This document shows, piece by piece, positions 23,241-36,978 of a stretch of DNA of 64,000 bases (positions are counted from its first letter, which is position 1; each line of letters begins with the position of its first letter). This DNA is from Macropodus opercularis (Eukaryota > Chordata > Actinopteri > Anabantiformes > Osphronemidae): the NCBI GenBank assembly GCA_030770545.1, contig CM061096.1:11327501-11391500 (forward strand), written 5' to 3'. Both the position numbers and the translations under genes were made by a program. Below the pieces are notes generated by a model. That model was not told where the DNA came from, made no database searches, and saw nothing but the letters and a program-made list of their open reading frames with translations.

Positions 23241-24319
23241 AGTAAAAAATCTTGGTGTGGCCGCACCATTGGTTATCCTCTGTCCACCCACACAGTCACA
23301 TGCCCGTATTCCAAAGTACGCTCATATCCCAGCACATGCTCATGCGTCATGTCTGTGAGACCTCTATGGCTGATTAGTTTGTATATTTTGTTGCCCTGCA
23401 ATTATGTAGTGAGGATGTGTCTGGTAAGTGAAAGCATTCACAACTGAGTAGATAAGTAGTTGGTAGTGTGGTGGAATTTACGTGATGCATACTAAGAAAA
23501 CGAAACACTTCCTTGTACTGTCATTTGTTCGTGTATTTTATAATCTAGCTGTACGCAGTGGTTAATATTGTTTTCATACAGTAGCAAAAAACTTTAATTT
23601 AATAAATGATTGCTATTATAACTTAATGCATCAAATGTAGATTTTTTTTAAGTTTGTGCACTTTCTGTGACAGTTTGTTAATTACATACTGAAATGTATA
23701 AATGAAGGTGCAGTCCCATTATGTGTGTTCTATTGTCTGTGTCACAAGCGGAGATTGTAATGCAGACTTTTTTCTTTTGTGATTTACTGTTACATACCAG
23801 TAGGCAGTTTAATTCTGAAATTAATAAATGAACAATAAAAGACAAATTGTATCTGGTGAACATTAATGTTTAAATTAAATAAATATTAAACTTCGGTAGC
23901 TACTGAACGAATCTTGCATTGTTTTGCGTGAAGGGCTCACACACTACATATCCCAGGATGCTCGGCACAGGAGAGGAAATACGTCATCACGCCGTTGGAA
24001 CCTTCAGCTGTCAGACTTTGGCCACCCAAAAAGTGCAGGTTTTGTTAGCAAACTATCTCGAAGTGTACGACCCGCGCAGACTTCGCTTAAAGTTGTGCAT
24101 TTGTCTCCTCGTCGACCTTTGAACGCGTGCGCTGCTTTTTGAAGCACTGAGATTGCAAAGGGAGGAAACATCGCGTTTTAATCGCTGGTAGTTTTTTTTT
24201 TTTTTTGCACGGCAAACCAGCGATCCTGAGCGGGTGTAAGGGTAGATGCAGGGAGGGAGGGAGTAAAAAAAGGCAAAAGTCTTTGTGCTTCCCTTCCCCC
24301 TCATCACAGCAAAGGGGAA
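23241..24319. other. btbd17 3' UTR and map2k6 promoter/5' UTR
   Basis: To about 23.85 kb this is an AT-rich 3' UTR with AATAAA at 23601 and further copies near 23822 and 23835. From about 23.95 kb CpG content rises and continues past the first map2k6 exon to about 24.85 kb, fitting a CpG-rich promoter. No coding exon seen. Confidence 0.6.
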
Positions 24320-27300
24320 ATGTCTCTGTCTAAAGGAGGTGAGTGCTTTCAGGGTTTAACATTTTAATAACAGTGCACACGTTGTGAATACCCCACGCTG
24401 CGCGGAGGTAGTTTAACGCTAGCTAGCTGTGTTCGAGAAACGTAACCTCGTCAGGTGGGGAGCTGCTGTGTGAGGGGAGCAGCTAGCCAGCGTGTCTCTG
24501 CTGCTTTCTATCATCGAGTGAAGTTTCTAGCCCCGCTGCTGTCTGAAGGTATCCGACATAAAGTCTTGTTCAGCGTGTTGGGTGACGCGTTTTGTTACAG
24601 TTTTAACTGAAAGGTGCAGCCGCATCGCGCCGTTTGACTTCCCCTGTTGTGTTTAGCTAACGCCGCTTTCGCGACAATAAAGGACTTTCGCCAAGCTGTA
24701 ATTATCAGCCCCCGAGCTGGAAACGCGGCGCTGACACCAGTTTCTCCTTTATGCTCAACTAAAGCCGAGGGGACCACAGGTGTTTTGTATTTTTTCGGCC
24801 TCATGACGCACGGATCGCGTTGGGTCCATTGCGATTAGCTAATGCGTTGGCGCAACAATATGTTTAGTGCCGCGTCCGATGCTTTTCCTTTCCATGCTGG
24901 AAATTCCTTTATTTTTAAAACAGGTGGCGAGTCAGGGCGCTGTTACACACTTGGCGTCCGCCAGTCAGTCACAGATTGCGGCTGACCTGTGCAATTGCCG
25001 TAGACTGCTGAATAAAACACACACCTTGGAAAAATCAAGGTCCTTCCTCTGCGTCACATACGCACGGCATGGTGATGATGTCAATTTACATTTCAAGTTC
25101 ACCGCTTGTGCAATTACACAATCATGCTAGCGTTACCATGGTCGGGAGTACACACTGTTTTGAGAGGGCTGTGTAGATTGGCTGGGTGCTGCTCAGGCAA
25201 ACTCAGCCTTTGGTCTACCGTGGCATGTTTTGACTTGCAGCACCAATACCCAGTGCAGGCTCTGTCTTTGTTGACAGTTCACTGGCTGCAAGCAGATACT
25301 GCATAGCTGCTACACAGGTTCTGTGCCATTGTGCACAGCAGGCCCGAAGGATCACTGTGAAAGTGTTTTTTTGTTTCTTTTTTGTTTTGTCCTCGCTTAA
25401 AGAAGGTGTATCTTCCTCGGTCAAGAGTGGATTGGAGTCTTCAGTGTTGTACATGCTGTTGCTGAGCCATGGTTGAAGACTGGCTTTTCCTAACAGCACC
25501 AATAGGGAGGTGTGGAAGATTATCTGTGCGTGAGTCACCGCTGTCTGTATATGGACCCACACTGTGGCCTGAGCTTCCTGATGGTGACTCGCCACACAGC
25601 TATTGACACTTTGATCCCATGCACAATCCAGAAATTCTTGTTGACGTTACGTATTTATCGTTGGCACCGGATATTTTCCACTGAGCTCTTTTGGTCTTCT
25701 AAGAACTACTGCATTTCCTGTAAATGTGCAGCAATTCCCCGCTACTCTGGGATGAAGTTGAAGCTGTGTTAGCAGTTCAACAAAAATATTACGGAAACAC
25801 TGGACACAAAAAGTCTGCGTGCATGTTATTGTGTGCCGTGTAACTATTGTTTCCCAAACGTCATATTTTGCATGTACGTGTATCTTTTCCTGTGCTGTGT
25901 GGATATGCTGTAACTGCAGCTCTATGGATGTCCTAACACTGTTGTGCCCTGTTGGGTTCAGTTTAAGGACCTGGCAGGTCTTTTAGCAGTAGGTTACAGT
26001 GAAGCAGGCCTCTGTTGGACCAGTGGGGGCAGACGGCAGCGAATGAGCCAAGTGAAGTGACATCATATTTCCCAAAGGGTCCTGACAGTTGTTGTGTTTT
26101 GAGCGGATGTGTCCAGTCTGACTGGCTGGGAGGCAGATCCCACCAACACAGCCCAGGGGACGGGGCACTGCACACACTATGTACTTGCCTTCTACCCGAC
26201 TCCAGTCCTATAGTACCGTATTCGAATGTGTTTGCACTCACTGATAGTAACTTGATGTCATGTGCAGCACTATAAGATTTCTTTGTGCAGCAGCAAAGGT
26301 TTGTTTTGAAACGGCTTAAATTACAACACTTTGTGTGGTATGTCAGATGTTTATGTCCAGCACCACAATGAGTTCCTCTAGTATTGATGCATGAACAAAT
26401 TTCAGTCTTATTTGTCAACTCATCAGAAGTCTTTCAGTGCTTCTACCTTATCCCACGCAGAGGAAATGCAAAATCTATTTTTGACTCTGCATGTGTGAGT
26501 AAATCACGCTGCAATATCTTCCCACCACATGAGAATACCGTAGTCTGTCCAGGCCCTATTTTAGGTTTGCAGCACTAAAGGGACCAGCCTGTTTCAGTTG
26601 CAGGCCATAGTATCTGAATTCTAGTAAAATTCACTTCCCTTCCAGCTTGATCTAACCAAGGAGGGGTTTACCCAATCACACTTCCTCCAGAATGGAGTGG
26701 TGTGACTCACTTATTGGCAAATGCAGCCTAAAGAAATAATAGTTGTGCTATATTTTAGGAGTTGCTGTATTTGTTATGTATCGAAGGCTAGCGTTACACA
26801 AGCGTTTCTGAACTAAGCTGGAATCGCGCAACAAGAAGAGGAAATAACCGGGCAGTTTTAAACGGTTTCTCATCGCACGCCAGCGGGTGAAAATCCGGCC
26901 GTGTTTTTGCACACGCAGCCACAGGTCAGAAGTGTTCTGTTTTTCTTGTCGACCTTGAAACAAGAGCAAACATGCTGAACAGGAGTGTCCATGTCAGAAA
27001 AAAAAAAAAATGTTGAGCTTTTTTCCTGTGTTGTTGCTCGTAAGCCCGGTAGCTGTGTCATTCTGGCAGAGGCTCGCAGCCCCTTGTGGGAAGTCCCAGA
27101 GGCTGCTGGTAAAACTGTGTTTAAGAATGGACTGCTGTGCCTGATTTAAAACAGAAAGCTGCACTGGTTACAGCACCATACCCCTCATGGTCATTATGTT
27201 TGAAGATGATTATATAATAAGGACAAAACAGAAGAGCGCACTTTTTTTCTTTCTTTTTCACAATGACAATAAACATTCTCAGCAGGAAGGAAGCCCGATT

Positions 27301-30300
27301 CCCTTGCATTCCCCTACCTTTCATTTGAGTCATCATGCTGATGCCGATTAGTCGGTTAGTCCACCTTCTCAATGCTGCAGGGCCTCAGCTTTGGGCACAC
27401 CTAATCTCCAGTTAGATAACAGATCATTTGCGATAGTTCGCCTCCTTAGCAACTTCAATTGGAAAAACCTCTCAATAGATAAAAGTAGCTAAGCTGTATG
27501 ATTACATGCAAGGGACCATTTAGCTGGCACATGTCTAGATCACATTTTGTGGTAAACCTGCAAAGCTCTGTTTTAAACTCTGGCATGTAACAAATGGGCT
27601 TAGAAAAGTCTGCGTGAGTTCATTGACCTCTGTCTTATAACAAAACACTTTGCACTGTGGTTGCTGCTCAATACATCTTTAATAATCAAAGCAAATCGGT
27701 CACAGAGCTGAGGTAACAATGGGTTTCTAATTTCTTGTCTTTAAGTGAAGAAGAAAAACCCTGGGCTGAAGCTGGCCAAAGAAGTGTTTGCACAGCCCGC
27801 ACCAGCCGCAGCAGCGTAAGTCATACAAACCTACAGTATGAGGGTCTGAAAGGTTTGAGTCTGACTGATGCTTAGGCTGGGTTTAAACTCTCAAACATTA
27901 GAAGAAAGATTTTTGTTTTGTGTCTTTTGCTCAGTCTAAGTCTTGCTTTCCCACTGCAGGCCCCCTCGAGACCTTGACTCTAAAGCTTTTGTCACAATTG
28001 GAGATCAGGTAAGGCAGTCTTTGTTCCCTCTCTGACATGCTGTTCTGCCTTTCTGCTGAGCTGAATACATATATTAATGGAACATCTGCCTCCTCCATGC
28101 AGAACTTTGTGGTGAAGGCAGATGACTTGGAGCAGATTGCAGAGCTGGGGAGGGGAGCGTACGGGGTGGTGGACAAGATGAAACATGTGCCCAGTGGTGT
28201 TATCATGGCTGTCAAGGTAGGCTGGGAGTCTGCTGCTCAGGTTACCTGATTTAGCAAGTTTGTAAATGCAGTGTGATATTAAAATAGCAACTACGACTCA
28301 TAAATGTATTCAACATATGAGCTCCACTTGTAAACATGTGGATCAGGTTGTATCGAGGTGGAGGTTGAAGACACTGAACCTGAATTTGTCTGCCCTGAGG
28401 TGACACTGATAGTTCACATGCTTGTGTACACAGAGGATCCGTGCCACAGTCAACTCACTGGAGCAGAAAAGGCTTTTGATGGACTTGGACATTTCCATGA
28501 GGACAGTGGACTGTTTCTACACTGTGACGTTCTATGGCGCACTGTTCCGGGAGGTAAAGCTAGTGATTGATGCATTCATGCATTTGTTATTATCTCTTTG
28601 TCAGCTTATTTATTTTGCTTTCACTGACGGTTTTACCAGGGAGATGTTTGGATCTGTATGGAGCTCATGGACACCTCACTGGATAAGTTCTATAAGAAGG
28701 TTATTGATAAAGGCAAGACCATCCCTGAGGACATCCTGGGCAAGATCACAGTAGCAGTAAGTCTTCCTGTCTATTACAATGTTACTAAGGCATTTAAGAG
28801 TTGCAAAAATTGTACTTATGCAAAGTTGTGTTTTATGTGCATGCAAAACACTGGTTTCATTGAGATATTGGTTCTTTCCTTAATTTACTCTTTTTACCTC
28901 CACAGATTGTCAAGGCATTAGAGCATCTGCACAGTAACCTGTCTGTGATCCACAGAGGTAATCAGAAGATTACAGATTCAGACTTCCATGGACGTTTCCT
29001 CCTGTTGTTTTTCATTATTCTTTCAACAATGTCCTTTTACAGATGTGAAGCCTTCCAATGTTCTGATCAACACTCAGGGCCAAGTGAAAATGTGCGACTT
29101 TGGCATCAGTGGCCACCTTGTGGACTCTGTGGCCAAAACCATGGATGCAGGATGCAAGCCCTACATGGCGGTAAGTCAGGGTAAAGGAGTTGAATTCAGG
29201 TTTAGTTTTTCACGTTATCAGTTTGTAAAAGCATCCTTTTGCAAAAGACATTGCATTCATCTGTTGCTTCTTATTTTTATTTCAGCCTGAGCGGATCAAC
29301 CCTGACCTCAACCAGAAAGGCTATAGTGTCAAGTCAGACATATGGAGTCTTGGTATTACAATGGTGAGTAGGACTGGATATTGAGGTTATTATCATCACT
29401 GGTAGAGCAGGTCTGCAGTTTTTCCTCAAGAAGCATTTACAAATATTGTTTTCACTCATCTCCTAGATTGAGCTGGCCATTTTGAAATTCCCCTACGACT
29501 CGTGGGGCACCCCGTTTCAGCAGCTCAAACAGGTGGTGGACGAGCCATCTCCACAGCTGCCTGCCGACCGTTTCTCCCCAGACTTTGTAGACTTCATCTC
29601 CCAATGGTGAGTTTTGCAATTAAACTTTTGAAAGTTATTCAAAGGTTTGAAACCTCCTCCTTCAGCCTTTTTGTTTTTATTTTATTTATTTAAACTATGA
29701 GCAACATTGTACTGAATATTAATACTGAAGACAAATAAAATAAACTAATACACATTTCAAATTGTGTTGTATGCAAAAACCTGTTGAAGAACAGTGTGTT
29801 GTCCACATCTAATCTAAGTTCTGACTACAGAGTCAGTAGCCATATCAGGACTTCGTGCTTGAATTGCAGCAAATAAACCACCACTGCAGAAGAAGAACAC
29901 AAACAACATTTAACACAACTGCTTATACTGTTGCCGATTTAGTCCCCACTCAGGGCACAGTTAATCAGTGCCTACCACAGCATTTTGCAGGGACATTGTA
30001 TCACATCTGGGTTATGGTCAGTGGCAACATCAATTGTTTTTTTTAATAGGACAATGACCCCAAACGTACCTCTAGGTTACGTAAGGACTATTTGTCTAAC
30101 TTTGGACAGAGTTGGACCTGGTGATGCAAAAGAGGACAAGTACTCAACAGCTCAGGAAACTTCAAACATGTTGGGGAAAGCGTCAAAGCAACATATAGCT
30201 TCTTTGAAGAAAACATATTTTTGTTTACTATATAGTTTTTGTTGACTACATACTGCCATATCTGTTCCACTGTAATATCAGAGTCTTCATTGTATATTTA

Positions 30301-30930
30301 CAGTGTTGAATAAATAGAAATATAAGAAAATCACTGGAGGAGGAGATGTTTAAACCTGCTCTGCATTTTCTCCATTTGCCTTTCACTTGTAAAGTAAACG
30401 TAGCACTGAGGTCCAGCAGGTGTCAGTGTCTGCTCTGTGTTGATAGAAGAGGTGGCATCTGGAAAACAGGCTTCTAAGCTGCAGATGACGTTTGTGTATT
30501 TGACTGTTAAAACTGTGAATGATTAAGTTCTGCTTTGTCACCTTGCATCTATCACTTGTGTTTTATTTCTGCAGCTTAAGAAAGAAGCCAAATGAAAGAC
30601 CAGCTTACACAGAATTAATGGTTAGTATTTTATTTGATATATTTCATTTTTCTTCTCACCCCAAAACCTCTGTTACAGTTATTTATTGATCTTTTCTGCC
30701 ACACTACAATGTTCAGTGTACTGTGGTTCTTGAGTTTGTCCACAAGAGGCTTGACTTAAACCACCAGACAATGACATCAATGCTTTCTCAATTTAATAAC
30801 AGACTATTCTTTTTGCCATTCAAGTTGTAATTTCTTTTTGTTTTTAATACAGAAACATCCATTTTTCACTCTGCATGACTCCAAAGAGACGGACGTGGCC
30901 AGTTTTGTCAAGGTCATCCTGGATGACTGA
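24320..30930 (+). CDS. map2k6: Dual-specificity MAP kinase kinase 6 (p38 activator)
   Basis: Phosphorylates the Thr-Gly-Tyr loop of p38 MAP kinases in stress and cytokine signalling. Twelve coding exons: 24320-24338, 27746-27815, 27960-28008, 28103-28216, 28434-28553, 28640-28756, 28906-28957, 29043-29170, 29286-29363, 29467-29606, 30575-30620 and 30853-30930, giving 336 residues (human 334). The N-terminal p38-docking site is kept (VKKKNPGLKL). Kinase motifs: GRGAYG glycine loop, MAVK catalytic lysine, HRDVKPSN, DFG, and activation loop SVAKTMDAGCKPYMAPE with both phospho-acceptor residues. The C-terminal docking region HPFFTLHDSKETDVASFVKVIL is present. The first coding exon is only 19 bases, followed by a 3.4-kb intron with the CpG-rich promoter. 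The 3' UTR may run to AATAAA at 32589. Confidence 0.97.
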
Positions 30931-32594
30931 TCCTCTGGGCTTCACCCTGACCGGGTAGGCAGGACCTCTCAGCAAACCAATGGCCTACCTTTTTTTTTTA
31001 ACCTTTTTTTTTTTTTTTTTAACTCACTGGAATGAGACTCTTATGCACCCACACACCACAGGAGGTGACCTAAAGGCTGACAGCAGCCCAGCAGCACTGG
31101 AGCAGGAGAGTAGTGGTAGTATGAACTTGATCTGTCGACGGGAGAGGTTTATGTCGCTCCTTCAACCTTCCTGTGTCTGCCGTTATCAACATCACGAATA
31201 TGAACTCAACCTGATTTTTTTTTTTTTGTTCGTTTGTTTTTCTTGCCTCTGCTTCCTGTCTTATCTCTCTTTTCAGTGGACAGAGCCAAGCATTATTTCT
31301 TTGTGACACATTGTATGAGTACCTTGAATTTCATCTACAAAACCAACACTTATTTTGTTGTTGTGTACTGAAAGCTATCTTTGCAAATGAATTTGTATGT
31401 TCGTTTCATTATACAAAGTTTTGATACTGTGTGAATTCTACGGCACTAGGGCTTCATTGGATCATATCAGGCAACCGGTTTGACCTGGTTCTGCCCTGAG
31501 GCCAGTGCAGGGCCCACAGTTGATGAGCTGGGTCGTGGGAGGCACCAAGAAGAAGTAAAAAACGAAATATGTAAGAAATCTCAAAGGACAGAATGCGTCG
31601 CATACCATCAGTGACGCGCAGCTCTCCACGCAGTGACCGCTCGGTTTTTCTTACTTGGGTTTGAAAGCATCAGCTCCAGTGCTGCCATTGTTACTACCTG
31701 GAAGTATTCAGGGGTTGCTCTTTCCGTGTGCCATTTTTACAAAATGTTCTCATGAAATATTGCATTAAGTGTTTTCCTCGCGTCTTGGACTTGTTCTTGC
31801 CTGTGTTTTAGTTTGTTTTTTGTTGGCTTCTGTTTTCTTTTTTCCTCGACACCTTCTTATGCCTTACACTGAGCGTATGTTAGGGGAATAATTTATCTGT
31901 TGAAGATGTAAATACTATCTCCTTTTTTAATGCAAGATGATGAGTCAGTGCGGATTGAGTGGTTGGTGTTAGTTTTAATGCAGCGTGACACGTACACAAA
32001 CACAGCCAGCTGACTATCATACATCTATTTTGGACTGATGTGCTGTCAAGCAACACCACTCAGGTTTGTGTGTTCGCCTACATTGTTTTGTCCCTCATCG
32101 CACTCTCCTTGGGTGCTGGACCCAGAGCCTCTTCTCAGCCGATGGTGGGCAGCTGTTGTCCCTTCTGTCAGACCATACTATGCAGAGCTGCTTCACATTG
32201 GACACACAGCAAGAGGCCTTTGCTACATGTTGGTTTCCCCACTCCAGGTGTTCAGAGACTGTGATGATAGTGATGGTGACCGTAGTGATTACTGCCGTGT
32301 CTCTGTTCATGGCTAGCACTCAGCCTCTCTGGTTTACACTGTAGTGCGACCTTTATCAGTCAGTGAGTTAGGAGTATTTATGATTGTGAATTATAAGGGA
32401 AAGCTAGTAACACCACAAAGAAGCTGCTGTTGTCTTTTCCCCTCAGCCTTCTTTGGTGTATCAAAGTCAGTTTTACGCTGATCATGATGAAAATGGAACA
32501 CTTGCTCTACCTCTTACTCCTTCACTCTGTTTGCCACCTTTTTTTTTTTTGGGTGCGACTGACAAACTTGAACTATGGAAAGACAAAAAATAAA
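30931..32594 (+). other. map2k6: Probable map2k6 3' UTR
   Basis: No further coding exon. It contains T-rich tracts (about 30990-31020, 31216-31228) and ends with an AATAAA at 32589-32594. Extent inferred only from the absence of genes and position of the signal. Confidence 0.5.
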
Positions 32595-32721
32595 GGCTTT
32601 ATTGTTCAGTATTTCATGCTTTAGTAATTATAATTAGATCGTGTAATGCACAGAATATGTGCACTGCAGAATTTTCTGATGAAAAGGACAAATCTGACGT
32701 AACTAGACTTGCAAGCGTCAG

Positions 32722-32795
32722 GGGTCAAGGCGCTCTGGTACAGCTCAAACCGATGCCTCAAAGATCCTGGTGCGAGTCCCGCCTGGTGCTTCAGG
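32722..32795 (+). repeat. Possible tRNA-derived SINE remnant
   Basis: GGTGCGAGTCC (32769-32779) is close to the Pol III B-box consensus GGTTCGANTCC. Upstream, GGTCAAGGCGCTCTGGTACA occupies the place of an A box, about 40 bases away. No cloverleaf can be folded convincingly and no intact acceptor stem is seen, so this is at best a degenerate tRNA-derived repeat. Confidence 0.25.
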
Positions 32796-35700
32796 CACCC
32801 AAAGCAGCTGAGAAGGGTTGAGATTGTGATCTGTTGCTCTACTCTGCTCTCCAGCTCCAAGCCACACCAGGCCTCTCTGCTAATTATTGCTTATGGCTCA
32901 CCTCAAATCACAACCACTTACTAAAGAGAAAGAAAATGTATATTTTGTCAGGTTTGGACGCGCTTTAAGCACCTAGTGCGGCAATTTAAAAACAGAAGAA
33001 AAGGTGCTGTGCAATCTGTCTGAAATCCCTTTGCTCATACTCTGCTCTACTTACAAATGCAAATAAAAGGCTTTGGTCTTGACGAATTGTTAAGCTTATT
33101 GAACTGTTAGTGGAAATTAAAGTTGAATCTGGATCATATGCTGGCTGTATGTGAGCAGGTGTCAGCTATTAGTCTGAATGTTAAATTCAGTGGCCTATAA
33201 CTCAAACTGCAGGTTCAAACTCAGATGTGAAACATTTAAATGAGCAACTTATGGTTACTGGGCTATGAAACAAACGGCAGAAGCTGCAAGCGTTTTCATC
33301 TCAGCTTGGTGGAAAAGGAGCAGACATAATGTTAAGCTCTTTCTACGTGTAGCTCGCTGTGGGTTGTCCAAGCTCCTCAAGCAACTTTATTTCTATTTGA
33401 ATGTCTTTAACGGTTCCACTGACTCACCTTTACCTTTAGGGCATGAACACACAGATACAACCTGAACCTTCAAGTCTGAACTCACGTTGGATAAGGTCTC
33501 AGTTTCAGTCTCGTTTAAAATGTAGTAATTACAATTAGTGTGTGCAGGATGTCTGCTAGCGTAAGATTTCTGCTTTTGTGGCCGATATTATGTAAGTAGA
33601 GAGAAGCAAACGGACATTTGAAGCTGTGATTCTGCAGCGTGTGGTGAATAGAAAGACGGATCTCGTTTTGATGGCTCTTTCAAGGTGCTTTTATTTCCTG
33701 TAAACGTAAACAAATGTTAACAAAGGCTCAGTGCCGGCACACTGCTCCTTCACAAGACTAATGACTTCATGCCAGGATGAAACAACTCAATGCCGGGAGA
33801 CTGCAGGCAGTGCTGCAGAGTGCAGAGTGGACTAAAGAGACACTTTTTAGGAACGAAGGCCTTTGATGAGAACTTATATAATGCTGCTCAAAAGATCATC
33901 ATGTGAGGGGGGGAAAGATTTGAGACCTGTTTAAACTACTGTCCCTGCTCCATTCAGTGTGGACTGAATACACGGCATGAAGCACATCCACAGGTGCAAA
34001 GTAGCATTTTAATGCTACCGACAATGCTAGACAGCAATTGGTACAAAATAAATACTATTATATTAAATTTTTTAATTGTATTCTATTCAGTTTATTCATA
34101 TACAGAAGAAAAGTGGGCCGGTTACTATTACATATTAAAATGCAGGTTGATGTAAGCTTCATGCTGTGTCCCATAGGGTCGACCTGCTGGACACCAGCTC
34201 TCATCAACTGTCCTCAAACTGCACCGTGCTCTTGGGTGACACAAGGTCGCCGTGGTGAACGTTAGATGAGGTTCTTTTTCAAGGAGGGCGAAAGAACCTT
34301 TGTAGCTATATTTCAGGCTGAGGCCTGACACTGCACATCTGTAGACAAGTTCCTGTTACTAACCTCAGTGTGTGTGTATTTAACTTTTATAGAATGTAAG
34401 AGTTGATCTAGTTTTATTACAAGTAGCTGAGGCCTTAAATAGGTCCTGTAACATGCTGTGCAGCGTTAGTGATATAAGCTAGTAAGACCTAAAGTGTACT
34501 TCTACATGGTCTGATGTAAACTTCCTCCCTTGAGGGCAGTACTGTGCTCGCTACGTTCAAAAGACAGGGTGACAAAGCAGACAGTAGTCCATGAATGCAT
34601 CTCCTGCAAGGAGGAAAATGTCTCGGAGCGACTTGTACGTTATGAGTCAATTACATAATTACACTTTGGTGAAACATGTGGGAAAGAAAAGGGCCAGTGG
34701 CTTGGAAATGTCTACCACTGTATATTTTCCAGCTTCCCAGACTTCTTAACCCAGTTGGCGATACAGATTATAGATGTGACTCAGCTTTTACGCAGCATCA
34801 GATCAGAGGTCAGAGTGCTGTGTATCCGATGTAAGGCCAAAGCCGGATTAAGCGTAGAATAGAAGCAGCAAATGTCATCCTGGCGAGAGGTACCGTATCT
34901 TCACTTTGGCTTGAGAAGATCTCTAACCTCCTTTTGTAAACATTGTGAACGCACAGCGCTTCGCACTCAGCCCAGCAGCTTGCTTGGTTTGTGCTTCAAC
35001 GGTCCCTCTGTGGATGCTCGCTCATCTCCCTTTAGCTGAAGGTGATACCTGGATAGATTTGATAGTTAAGCCCGGATTAAAGCGTGCTGTAATTAAACTC
35101 TGACACGCCAGTGGCAAGCGTCCATCACAGATCACGGCGCTGAAGTGTAGCCTGAAAGGAGATCTGCGTGCCCTTGTTTCAGCGTGTGCTGCTTCAGACT
35201 GATGTCACCACAATAAAACTACTAAAATATGGATAAGAATCAAAACAGGAAACATGAGAGGTGCTCAGCATTTTTTGTTGCCATTGTGCCAGATGTGGCC
35301 ACTTGTTTGGCTTGTAAACTCTTATGTCTGTGGTGGCTTTAGTACTCAAGCCACCATATGCACCATGAAGCATTAAAAGTGCTCATAATTGGATACTATC
35401 AAGGTTTAAACACTCATAGGACACTTCAGGCTGAACAAAGACGTTCTGCATGTTTACTGGCTGATTTCTAACATCGAGTCTATTTAAAACCGGAGACAGG
35501 CGAAGAAAGTGAAACGTAATATCTCAGCATTCGCTCCTGCAGAAGAAGGGCCGCGAGCTGATGTCAACAAGTGGAACAGCTGCAGCGAGACAAGCCTCTC
35601 CTGTCAAACTGTTTTAGGCAGAACTGTCAGCTGAATCTGGTCAAATAACCACAGTGATGATTTTTCTTTTTTTTTCTTTTTTGTGTGAAATATTCTGTGA

Positions 35701-36063
35701 TGTGTGATTCCATCTGTTTTACAGCCACCGGCTTTGTTTTCTGCCGGAGCAGAAGAAAGCATCAAAGAAAGTTCTCCTGTTCGCGTGATTACATAAATGT
35801 GTTTACGTGTTTCCATTGATGACCTCCAGCATTACTGACAAGTATCTATTGATCTACCAGCTGTGTTGTGGTTGGCGGTGGGGTAAATGAGCAGAGAGGC
35901 TGCTCAGACTACTGCACGGGCTGCTAGAACGTTCTCCAACGGCACCAATAAAGACGTGAGAGGGGCTTCTAATGGTTCTAATGGTTCTTGTTCATTTCAA
36001 ATGTGAATAGAATTTATAATAGAATGTATGACTCCTACTTCGAACCTAATAATATATATACAT

Positions 36064-36065
<2 letters not shown>

Positions 36066-36095
<30 letters not shown>
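36066..36095. repeat. (ATT)10 microsatellite
   Basis: Ten uninterrupted ATT units in intergenic DNA. Confidence 0.95.
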
Positions 36096-36098
<3 letters not shown>

Positions 36099-36954
36099 TT
36101 TGGGACTGAAAACAGGAAATATTAACTTGGACTTGACTAACAGGCCTGTTACTGTTGATGCTGGCGTAAAATCAGCAAATGAGTGTTTTCTTTGTCGCCA
36201 TCTCAGCCCCTGGTTTTACATGGTGGTGGGTCGACTGTAGCAACACATGGCAGGAAAAGTCGTCCTCGTTGTTTTCCCGAAGGAGACACGACGCGTTCGG
36301 AGCCAAGCTGATCTAATGGAAACGCGCTCGTCCCCAGTGACAGCGAGTGTAGAGAGACGCTTCTCATCAAGGCTCTCGCTGCAAGTCTGTGCTTGTTAAT
36401 GCAAAACAGCCAGGACTGAAAAAGAACAGGACCCCTGACACTTGACTTGATAAACCTCTTCTTGTCTGGATGAAATCTCATCACGGCGCTCTGTCACTTT
36501 GTCCCTATGAGAATGTTCACACAGTTACTACATATTTACATCACACTGTGATGCCAGGTCAGATCGGTCACATGATGCCTCATATTTCAGCACAAGTGAA
36601 ACAATACAACACAATAAAAGGTGTCTGAGGTTATTTCCAGTCTTATAGTTTACGTCCATGCAGGCTGTCCTGGTTCTTACTAGGTTCACTGGCGACTAAT
36701 GAGAAACCATAGGCCCCAACTTGCCCTATTCACTTATTTTATTAGCAATTAAAAATAATTGTACCTTGTAAATGAGATGACGTATTGTTCTTAAAATAGA
36801 CCTGGATAAGCATTTGACTGGTCATGTCAGTCTGCCAATATTTAAATGACAAATAATCCTAGGTTCAGGGAAAGGGATGATGTCAAATGTGCTGTCTCCC
36901 TTTTTCAAAAGTAATCTTTGAAGTTGGCAAAGCAGGAGCACCACAACCCCCCCA

Positions 36955-36978
36955 ACACACACACACACACACACACAC
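36955..36978. repeat. (AC)12 microsatellite
   Basis: Twelve uninterrupted AC units, preceded by a run of C. Confidence 0.95.
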
